64,000 bases of DNA. Origin: Pseudomonas sp. UBA2684. Lineage in GTDB: Bacteria; Pseudomonadota; Gammaproteobacteria; Pseudomonadales; Pseudomonadaceae. Numbering within the stretch: position 1 is the first letter of the stretch; each line of letters starts with the position of its first letter. The stretch lies in the NCBI GenBank assembly GCA_002354655.1, contig DELY01000003.1, positions 62,001 through 126,000 on the forward strand, in the 5' to 3' direction. Below, one piece after another: positions 16,658 to 23,137 of the stretch. The notes beneath the pieces are model-generated. The model did not search any database. It was not told the origin of the DNA and saw nothing but the letters and a program-made list of their open reading frames with translations. The position numbers and the translations under genes were made by a program.

Positions 16658-18877
16658 TCAAAACAGGTCGATCGGGTCGACATCCAACGACCAGCGCACC
16701 GCGCGGCCGCTGGGCATCTGCTCCAGGGCCGGCAGCCAGGTGGCCAGCAGTTTGTGCAGCGGCGCGCGGGCGTTGGCTTGTACCAACAATTGCGCGCGAT
16801 AGCGCCCGGCGCGACGCTCCATCGGCGCGGGCACCGGGCCAAGCAGTTCGATGCCGCTGAGTTGCAGCTCGTTCAATAACAATTCGGCTTCTGTGCAGGC
16901 GTCGTCGAGAAAACCCTCGGCCTGGCCCGGCTTGTGCGCTTCGGCGCGCAGCAGGGCGAGGTGGCAGAACGGCGGCAGGCCGGCGCCGCGACGTTCACTG
17001 AGGGCCTGTTCGGCGAAGGCGAAGTAGCCTTGCTCGGTCAGTTGCACCAGTAACGGATGGTCGGCCAGGTGGCTCTGGATAATCACCTTGCCCGGCTCTT
17101 CGGCGCGCCCGGCACGGCCGGCAACCTGGACGATCAGTTGGGCCATGCGCTCGCTGGCGCGGAAATCGGCGGAGAACAGGCCGCCATCGGCATCCAGGAT
17201 CGCCACCAGGGTCACGCGCGGGAAGTGGTGACCCTTGGCGAGCATCTGCGTGCCGACCAGGATGCACGGCTCGCCGCGCTGCACGGTGTTGAACAGGCTG
17301 GTCATGGCGTCCTTGCGCGAGGTGCTGTCGCGGTCCACGCGCAGGACCGGGAACTGCGGGAAGAGTATGCCCAGGCGTTCTTCGGCGCGTTCGGTGCCCG
17401 CGCCAACCGGGCGCAGGTCGACATTTTGGCACTTCGGGCAGTTGCTCGGCTGGCGCTCGACGTGGCCGCAGTGGTGGCAACGCAGCTCACGGGCGCGCTG
17501 GTGCACGGTCATCCGCGCATCGCAGCGCGGGCATTCCGACAGCCAGCCGCAGTCGTGGCAGAGCAGGGTCGGGGCGAAACCGCGGCGGTTGAGGAACACC
17601 AGCACCTGTTGGCCGGCTTCCAACGTCTGCGCGATGGCCTGCTGCATCGGCCCGGAGATGCCGGAATCCAGCGGCCGGCTTTTTACATCCAGGCGCAGAA
17701 AGCGCGGCTGCTTGGCGCCGCCGGCACGTTCGCGCAAGTGCAGCAGGGCGTAGCGGCCGCTGTGGGCGTTGTGCAGGCTTTCCAGCGAGGGCGTGGCCGA
17801 GCCGAGCAGGATCGGGATGTTGTCCTGGTGCGCGCGTACCACGGCGAGGTCGCGGGCGTGGTAGCGCAGGCCTTCCTGCTGTTTATAGGACGCGTCGTGC
17901 TCTTCATCGATGATGATCAACCCCGGCCGCTGCATCGGGGTGAACAGCGCTGAGCGGGTGCCGATGATGATGTCGGCCTCGCCATCGCGCGCCGCCAGCC
18001 AGGCGTCCAGGCGCTCGCGATCATTCACCGCCGAATGCAGCAGGGCGATGCGTGCGTTGAAGCGCTGCTCGAAACGCGCCAGGGTCTGCGGGCCGAGGTT
18101 GATCTCCGGGATCAGCACCAGGGCCTGTTTGCCGGCCTCGAGGGTTTCGCGGATCAGTTGCAGGTAGACCTCGGTCTTGCCGCTGCCGGTGACGCCGGCC
18201 AAGAGAAAAGCATTGAAGCTGCCAAAGCCCGAGCGGATCGCCTCGGCAGCGGCGCGTTGTTCGGCATTCAGCGGCAGTTCCGGTTGGGCCAGCCAGTTGG
18301 CGTGGCGCTCGCTTGGTGCATGACGACGGACTTCGACCTTGACCAGGCCCTTTTCCAGCAGCAGGTCGAGGCTGTCCTTGTTCAGCTGCAGCTTGCTCAG
18401 CAGTGGATGAGCAACGCCGTGGGGATGCTGGGCCAGGGTTCGCAGCGCGTCGCGCTGGCGTGGCGCGCGGCTCAGGCGTGGATCATCGAGCTGCGCGCCG
18501 TCGACGACGGACCAGAAGCGCTGCTGGCGTACTTCCGCTGGCTCGCCCTGGCGCAGCAGCACCGGCAGCGCCCAGCTCAGGGTGTCGCCGAGGCTGTGCT
18601 GGTAATACTGCGCGGTCCACAGGCACAGCTTGAACAGCGCCGGTGGCAGCGGCGACTGGGCGTCGAGCAGTTGCAGGGCGGGCTTGAGTTTGTCTGCCGG
18701 CACTTCGCTGTGCGAGGTCACCTCGATCAGGATGCCGATCAGCTCGCGCCGGCCAAACGGCACGCGTAGCCGCGCGCCCGGCTGCAAGGCGCTGCGCGGC
18801 ACACCGGGCGGCGCACGGTAGTCGAACAGGCGGCGCAGCGGCGAGGGCAGGGCGAGGCGCAGAATGACGTCGGGCAC
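16658..18877 (-). CDS. priA: Primosomal protein N' (replication-restart helicase PriA)
   Basis: 3'-5' superfamily 2 helicase that reloads the replisome at stalled forks. The 739-residue protein has the N-terminal 3'BD domain (LRLALPSPLRRLFDYR), Walker A GVTGSGKTEVY (about 225-235), the DEEHD box (IIIDEEHDASYKQQEG), two zinc-binding clusters (CHDCGWLSECPRCDARM and CHHCGHVERQPSNCPKC) and the helicase C-terminal motif VAGRAGRAEEPG. The start is the GTG at 18875-18877 (aligned with MPDxILRLALPSP in relatives), ten bases after GGAG. A 20-residue upstream extension runs toward the rpmE promoter and is unlikely. Confidence 0.95.
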   Translation of the reverse strand: MPDVILRLALPSPLRRLFDYRAPPGVPRSALQPGARLRVPFGRRELIGILIEVTSHSEVPADKLKPALQLLDAQSPLPPALFKLCLWTAQYYQHSLGDTLSWALPVLLRQGEPAEVRQQRFWSVVDGAQLDDPRLSRAPRQRDALRTLAQHPHGVAHPLLSKLQLNKDSLDLLLEKGLVKVEVRRHAPSERHANWLAQPELPLNAEQRAAAEAIRSGFGSFNAFLLAGVTGSGKTEVYLQLIRETLEAGKQALVLIPEINLGPQTLARFEQRFNARIALLHSAVNDRERLDAWLAARDGEADIIIGTRSALFTPMQRPGLIIIDEEHDASYKQQEGLRYHARDLAVVRAHQDNIPILLGSATPSLESLHNAHSGRYALLHLRERAGGAKQPRFLRLDVKSRPLDSGISGPMQQAIAQTLEAGQQVLVFLNRRGFAPTLLCHDCGWLSECPRCDARMTVHQRARELRCHHCGHVERQPSNCPKCQNVDLRPVGAGTERAEERLGILFPQFPVLRVDRDSTSRKDAMTSLFNTVQRGEPCILVGTQMLAKGHHFPRVTLVAILDADGGLFSADFRASERMAQLIVQVAGRAGRAEEPGKVIIQSHLADHPLLVQLTEQGYFAFAEQALSERRGAGLPPFCHLALLRAEAHKPGQAEGFLDDACTEAELLLNELQLSGIELLGPVPAPMERRAGRYRAQLLVQANARAPLHKLLATWLPALEQMPSGRAVRWSLDVDPIDLF

Positions 18878-18947
18878 GCAGGGGGCTCCGGGTTGGCGAG
18901 GCGCGATCTTAGCATGTGCACAGGCGACGGCCGGCACTGCGCGTGGC

Positions 18948-18975
18948 TTGCATCGGGTCGATGGTCTGGTATGAT
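18948..18975 (+). promoter_or_regulatory. Sigma-70 promoter of rpmE
   Basis: TTGCAT (18948-18953) and TATGAT (18970-18975) are separated by 16 bases, with G-rich bases just before the -10. It lies about 70 bases before the rpmE ATG, as expected for a strong ribosomal-protein promoter. No extra leader structure was recognised. Confidence 0.65.
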
Positions 18976-19044
18976 CCGCGGCCTATTTCCGTGCGGTACC
19001 TGACGTTGGGTTGGGTGGCGGCACAAAATCCAGAGGAATACCCG

Positions 19045-19260
19045 ATGAAAGCCGATATCCACCCGAACTACGTCGCCATCACCGCCACTTGCAGCTGTGG
19101 CAACGTGATCGAAACGCGCTCCACCCTGGGCAAGGCCCTGAGCCTGGACGTGTGCAACGAATGCCACCCGTTCTACACCGGCAAGCAGAAAATGCTGGAT
19201 ACCGGCGGCCGTGTTGATCGCTTCAAGCAGCGTTTCGGCATGTTCGGCGCCAAGCAGTAA
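19045..19260 (+). CDS. rpmE: Ribosomal protein bL31 (zinc-binding type)
   Basis: A 71-residue protein of the 50S subunit. It is the zinc-binding paralogue: Cys16, Cys18 (TCSCGN), Cys37 and Cys40 ([13 protein letters not shown]). The sequence begins [15 protein letters not shown] and ends [11 protein letters not shown], the normal C-terminus. The ribosome site is AGAGGAAT ahead of the ATG. The rpmE terminator appears to lie inside the start of the next gene (19308-19337). Confidence 0.98.
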   Translation: MKADIHPNYVAITATCSCGNVIETRSTLGKALSLDVCNECHPFYTGKQKMLDTGGRVDRFKQRFGMFGAKQ

Positions 19261-19286
19261 GCTTGCGCGCAGCGACGGAGGCCCCG

Positions 19287-20087
19287 ATGGGTTGTTCCTC
19301 GCTACTGAAAAAGGCGTCCCTGGTGGGCGCCTTTTTTGTTTCCGTGGTTTATCTGGCGCCGGTGCAGGCCTTCTGCCCGACGCCCGGCAAGTTGCCGAGT
19401 GCCAAGGTGCAGCGGGTGGTCGATGGCGACACCTTGCGCTTGCAGGATGGCCGCAGCGTGCGCCTGATTGGCCTCAACAGCCCGGAACTGGGGCGCCAAG
19501 GGCGCAGCGCCGAACCGTTTGCCGAGGCCGCGCGGCGGCGTCTGGGCGAGCTGGTGGCAGCCAATGATGGCCGCGTCAGCCTGCAACTCGGCCGTGAGGC
19601 GAAGGATCACTACGGCCGCACGTTGGCGCACGCGTACGACAGCCAGGGGCGTAACCTGGAAGCGCAGCTGCTTGCCGAAGGGCTTGGCTATCTAGTGGCC
19701 ATCGCCCCCAATGTCGCACTGGTCGAGTGTCAGCAGGCCGCCGAGCGCAGCGCCCGGCAGGCGCGCGCGGGGCTGTGGCGGCAGGCGCGGGCGATTACCG
19801 TGCAGCAGCTTGAGCGTGGTGGTTTTGCGCTGATTCAGGGACGTGTCGAGCGGGTTGAGCGTAACCGCGGCGGGGTTTGGCTGGAGCTGGCGGATTCGCT
19901 GGTGTTACGCGTGGCGCCGCAGGCGCTGCACGCCTTCGATGGGCGGCAGTTGCAGGGTTTGGTCGGGCGGCGGATCGAGGCGCGCGGCTGGGTGATTGAC
20001 CGCTCGCGTCGCGGCGACGTACAACCAGGGCAGGCGCGCTGGATGTTGTCATTGACCCATAGCGCGATGCTGGAGGTGTTGCCATGA
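19287..20087 (+). CDS. Secreted staphylococcal nuclease-like (thermonuclease) protein
   Basis: A 266-residue exported protein with a SNase domain (about 38-165: VQRVVDGDTLRLQDGRSVRLIGLNS, HYGRTLAHAY, ARAGLW). The conserved acidic residues and Arg of the SNase active site are present. The signal peptide is MGCSSLLKKASLVGAFFVSVVYLAPVQA, split here for length: MGCSSLLKKASLVGAFF then VSVVYLAPVQA. The C-terminal 100 residues resemble an OB-like extension. The start is ATG 19287 with GGAG eight bases upstream; a TTG eight codons earlier is also in frame. Odd point: a strong terminator hairpin overlaps codons 8-17. Confidence 0.85.
   Translation: MGCSSLLKKASLVGAFFVSVVYLAPVQAFCPTPGKLPSAKVQRVVDGDTLRLQDGRSVRLIGLNSPELGRQGRSAEPFAEAARRRLGELVAANDGRVSLQLGREAKDHYGRTLAHAYDSQGRNLEAQLLAEGLGYLVAIAPNVALVECQQAAERSARQARAGLWRQARAITVQQLERGGFALIQGRVERVERNRGGVWLELADSLVLRVAPQALHAFDGRQLQGLVGRRIEARGWVIDRSRRGDVQPGQARWMLSLTHSAMLEVLP
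19308..19337 (+). terminator. Rho-independent terminator of rpmE inside the nuclease signal-peptide codons
   Basis: AAAAAGGCG (19308-19316) and CGCCTTTTT (19328-19336) pair perfectly over nine bases with an 11-base loop, followed by T, GTTT. The stem is 48 bases after the rpmE stop. It encodes residues KKAS..GAFF of the nuclease signal peptide. Confidence 0.75.
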
Positions 20088-21607
20088 AGCTAGGTCGTTG
20101 GGTGTTAGCAGGCCGTTTAAAAACCACCTACGTTGCCGATACGGCGTCAAAAACGCCTGCCTCACCTAGGTTTTTCAATGGCCTGTTAGTGCTGCTGGTG
20201 CTGGGCCAACTCGGCGGGTGTGCGGTAAATCCGGCTACCGGTCGCAGTAATTTCGTGATGATGAGCGAGCAGCAGGAGCTGGACCTCGGGCGTCGTTACA
20301 ACCAGGAAATCATCAAGCAGTACCCGCGCTACGCCGACGAAAAACTGCAGGCCTACGTGCAGCAGATCGGTGAACGAGTGGCGAAGCATAGTCATCGCAG
20401 CCAGCTGAATTACCAGTTCACCGTGGTCGATAGCCCGGATATCAACGCTTTCGCCTTGCCAGGCGGTTACATCTATATCCATCGCGGGCTGCTCGCTTAC
20501 CTCAATTCGGAAGCCGAACTGGCCGCCGTGCTGGGCCACGAAGTTGGCCACGTGACTGCGCGACACAGCGTGCAGCAGCAAAGCCAGTCGAGCGCCTGGG
20601 GCATTCTCGGCCAAGCCGTGGCCATCGGCACGGGAGTCGGCGCAGCGGCCGACCTGACCAATGCCCTCGGCAGTGCCTTCGTCAGCGGTTACGGCCGCGA
20701 CATGGAGCTGGAGGCCGACGGCCTGGGTGCGCAGTACCTGGCGCGCAGCGGTTACGACCCGCAGGCGATGATCGAGGTGGTCAAGGTGCTGAAGAACCAG
20801 GAAGTGTTCGCCCGCGATCAGGCCGCCAAACGTGGTCAGGCGCAGCCTGCTGCCGGCTACCACGGTTTGTTCGATACTCATCCGGATAACGACCGGCGTT
20901 TGCAGGAAGTGCTGGGGCCGGCGCGAGCGCTGGCGACCGGGCAGCAGGAAGTCAATCGCGAGGTGTTTCTCAAGTACCTGGATGGCTTGCCGTTCGGCGA
21001 TTCGGCCGCCAGCGGCGTACGCCGTGGCCAGCAGTTCTATCACGCCGAACTGGCTTTCACCCTCGGCTTCCCGCAGGGCTGGGGCATCGTCAATCGTCCC
21101 GACGCGCTGATCGGCCATACCGCGGATCAGCAGGCGTTTATTGCCATGACCCTGGAGAACAACGAGCAAGGGTTGAGTCCGGCGGAATTGCTGCGCAAGC
21201 GCGTGGGTAATCAGCGCTTGGTCGATGAAACCGCGTTGCAGCAATCTGCTGTGCCGGGGGCGACCGCGATTATTCCGGGTAGCGCGGCCAAGCGTGTGGC
21301 GGTCTTGCAGCATGGCAGTCGGGCTTATCTGTTTGTCGCGGCCGTGCGGGGCAGGGCTTCGCTGGACAGCCAGGACGCGCAGTTTCTCGCGGTGATCAAT
21401 AGTTTCCGCCCGATAACCCGTGCCGAACGCAAGCTGGCTGAGCCGTTGCGCATGCATCTGGTGAAGGCGAAAAGCGGGCAGAACATGGCGGCGTTGGCCA
21501 AGCAAAGCAAGCTGCCAGGCGATGCCGAGGCCAGTCTGCGCCTGCTCAATAATCTCTATCCCGCAGGCGAGCCGCGCCCTGGCGACTGGCTCAAGGTCGT
21601 ACGTTAG
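20084..21607 (+). CDS. M48-family metalloprotease, lipoprotein, with MITE-interrupted signal peptide
   Basis: Zinc endopeptidase of the LoiP/BepA type, probably tethered to the envelope. The zinc motif is HEVGH (GHEVGHVTARH, about residues 162-172), with the distal Glu in MELEADGLGAQYL. The C-terminus (about 450-507) has a LysM-like tail ending RPGDWLKVVR. The lipobox LGGC has its Cys at residue 46. The N-terminus is unusual: MKLGRWVL is followed by 27 residues encoded by an inserted palindromic element before LVLLVLGQLGGC. Without the insert the signal peptide would be MKLGRWVLVLLVLGQLGGC. The ATG overlaps the nuclease stop by 4 bases (ATGA), suggesting coupled translation. 507 residues is slightly longer than normal, matching the insert. 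Confidence 0.9.
   Translation: MKLGRWVLAGRLKTTYVADTASKTPASPRFFNGLLVLLVLGQLGGCAVNPATGRSNFVMMSEQQELDLGRRYNQEIIKQYPRYADEKLQAYVQQIGERVAKHSHRSQLNYQFTVVDSPDINAFALPGGYIYIHRGLLAYLNSEAELAAVLGHEVGHVTARHSVQQQSQSSAWGILGQAVAIGTGVGAAADLTNALGSAFVSGYGRDMELEADGLGAQYLARSGYDPQAMIEVVKVLKNQEVFARDQAAKRGQAQPAAGYHGLFDTHPDNDRRLQEVLGPARALATGQQEVNREVFLKYLDGLPFGDSAASGVRRGQQFYHAELAFTLGFPQGWGIVNRPDALIGHTADQQAFIAMTLENNEQGLSPAELLRKRVGNQRLVDETALQQSAVPGATAIIPGSAAKRVAVLQHGSRAYLFVAAVRGRASLDSQDAQFLAVINSFRPITRAERKLAEPLRMHLVKAKSGQNMAALAKQSKLPGDAEASLRLLNNLYPAGEPRPGDWLKVVR
20105..20189. mobile_element. 77-bp MITE-like element with TTAG target duplication, in frame in the M48 protease gene
   Basis: The element is 20109-20185. Its left end CAGGCCGTTTAAAAACC and the reverse complement of its right end CAGGCCATTGAAAAACC match at 15 of 17 positions. 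It is flanked by TTAG at 20105-20108 and 20186-20189. An internal hairpin GGCGT-CAAAA-ACGCC lies at 20143-20157. The total shift is 81 bases, a multiple of three, so the frame is kept. No transposase is encoded, so it would have been mobilised in trans. Confidence 0.75.
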
Positions 21608-21636
21608 TCGCGTGCACGCAGGCTGACTGAACAGTC

Positions 21637-21666
21637 TTGTGTAGATGTATACAACTTGCGTATCCT
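21637..21666 (+). promoter_or_regulatory. Possible maeB promoter with TGTATACA palindrome in the spacer
   Basis: TTGTGT (21637-21642) and TATCCT (21661-21666) are 18 bases apart. The perfect palindrome TGTATACA lies in the spacer at 21646-21653 (context ATGTATACAAC). It resembles operators of some GntR-family regulators, whose consensus contains GTATAC. The promoter match is only fair. Confidence 0.35.
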
Positions 21667-21710
21667 CGGCCGCCTGCCTGTTTCACAGCCAAAAAAGCGG
21701 AAATGCCATT

Positions 21711-22979
21711 ATGTCTGATCTCAAAACTGCCGCTCTCGAATACCACGCACAACCCCGTCCTGGGAAACTGAGTGTCGAGCTGACCAAACCCACCGCGACG
21801 GCCCGCGACCTGTCGCTGGCCTACAGTCCAGGTGTCGCCGAGCCGGTGCGTGAAATCGCACGCGATCCAGAGCTGGCTTACCGGTACACCGGTAAAGGCA
21901 ACCTGGTGGCGGTGATTTCCGACGGCACCGCGATTCTCGGTTTGGGTGACCTCGGCCCGCTGGCCTCCAAGCCGGTGATGGAAGGCAAGGGCGTGCTGTT
22001 CAAGCGCTTCGCCGGCATCGACGTGTTCGACATCGAAGTCGAGTCCGAGAGCCCGCAGGCCTTTATCGACACCGTGCGCCGTATCTCCATCACCTTCGGC
22101 GGCATCAACCTGGAAGACATCAAGGCACCCGAGTGCTTCGAGATTGAGCGTACGCTGATCGAGCAGTGCGACATTCCAGTGTTCCATGATGATCAGCACG
22201 GCACCGCCATCGTCACCGCGGCCGGCATGCTCAACGCGCTGGAAATCGCCGGCAAGAGCTTGGAGCAGGCGAAGATCGTTTGCCTAGGGGCCGGCGCGGC
22301 AGCGATTTCCTGCATGAAGTTGCTGGTCAGCATGGGCGCCAAGGTCGAGAACATCTACATGATCGACCGCAAGGGTGTGATTCACGCCGGCCGCGACGAT
22401 CTGAACCAGTACAAGGCGGTGTTCGCCACCGAAACCGACAAGCGCACCCTGTCTGACGCCCTCGAAGGTGCCGATGTGTTCGTTGGCCTCTCGGGCGCCA
22501 ACCTGCTCACGGCCGATGACCTGAAGCGTATGGCGGCTAACCCGATCGTTTTCGCCTGCTCCAACCCCGATCCAGAAATTGCACCGGAACTGGCCCATGC
22601 CACCCGCAACGACGTGATCATGGCCACTGGTCGTTCGGACTACCCGAACCAGGTCAACAACGTGCTCGGTTTCCCCTTCATCTTCCGCGGTGCGCTGGAC
22701 GTTCGCGCCACCCGCATCAACGAAGAAATGAAGATCGCCGCGGCGCTGGCACTGCGTGAACTGGCCAAGTTGCCGGTGCCGCAGGAAGTCTGCGACGCCT
22801 ACGGTGGCATCGCGTTGTCATTCGGCCGTGAATACATCATTCCGAAGCCGATGGATGCTCGCTTGATTACCGTGATTTCCGATGCCGTGGCCAAGGCCGC
22901 AATCGAAAGTGGCGTGGCGACCCTGCCGTATCCGAAACACTATCCGCTGCAGTCGGTGGATGACGTGTTCAACGGCTGA
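21711..22979 (+). CDS. maeB: NAD(P)-dependent malic enzyme (short form)
   Basis: Oxidative decarboxylation of malate to pyruvate with NAD(P)H production. The 422-residue enzyme has the malic domain (KPTATARDLSLAYSPGVAEP, YRYTGKGNLVAVISDGTAILGLGDLG) and the Rossmann NAD(P) domain (KIVCLGAGAAAISCMKLL, about residues 188-205). It lacks the phosphotransacetylase-like C-terminal domain of E. coli MaeB; this short form is normal in Pseudomonas. The start is ATG 21711 (MSDLKTAALEYH); a longer frame with no ribosome site adds 22 residues. It ends at the bidirectional terminator. The cofactor choice cannot be read safely from sequence. Confidence 0.92.
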   Translation: MSDLKTAALEYHAQPRPGKLSVELTKPTATARDLSLAYSPGVAEPVREIARDPELAYRYTGKGNLVAVISDGTAILGLGDLGPLASKPVMEGKGVLFKRFAGIDVFDIEVESESPQAFIDTVRRISITFGGINLEDIKAPECFEIERTLIEQCDIPVFHDDQHGTAIVTAAGMLNALEIAGKSLEQAKIVCLGAGAAAISCMKLLVSMGAKVENIYMIDRKGVIHAGRDDLNQYKAVFATETDKRTLSDALEGADVFVGLSGANLLTADDLKRMAANPIVFACSNPDPEIAPELAHATRNDVIMATGRSDYPNQVNNVLGFPFIFRGALDVRATRINEEMKIAAALALRELAKLPVPQEVCDAYGGIALSFGREYIIPKPMDARLITVISDAVAKAAIESGVATLPYPKHYPLQSVDDVFNG

Positions 22980-22990
22980 TCAGTCGGCGC

Positions 22991-23026
22991 ACATAAAAAA
23001 ACCCGCTTCGGCGGGTTTTTTTATGT
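22991..23026. terminator. Bidirectional terminator between maeB and ponA
   Basis: ACATAAAAAAACCCGC (22991-23006) and GCGGGTTTTTTTATGT (23011-23026) form a perfect 16-bp inverted repeat closed by a TTCG loop. With A and T tracts on both sides it should end maeB on plus and ponA on minus. Confidence 0.93.
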
Positions 23027-23137
23027 CTCTGTCCTAGTGGATCGGTCACGCTTTTGTGCGGTCTTGCTTTCAAGACAGGCCAAGGCCCTTGCTATCCAGC
23101 CAGCGCCCGGCTTCAAGCCGCGTGAGGCCACGTTGTT

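Noticed and set aside
21711-22979. Truncated malic enzyme lacking the phosphotransacetylase domain
   Set aside because: The short 422-residue form is normal in Pseudomonas and is complete at both ends.
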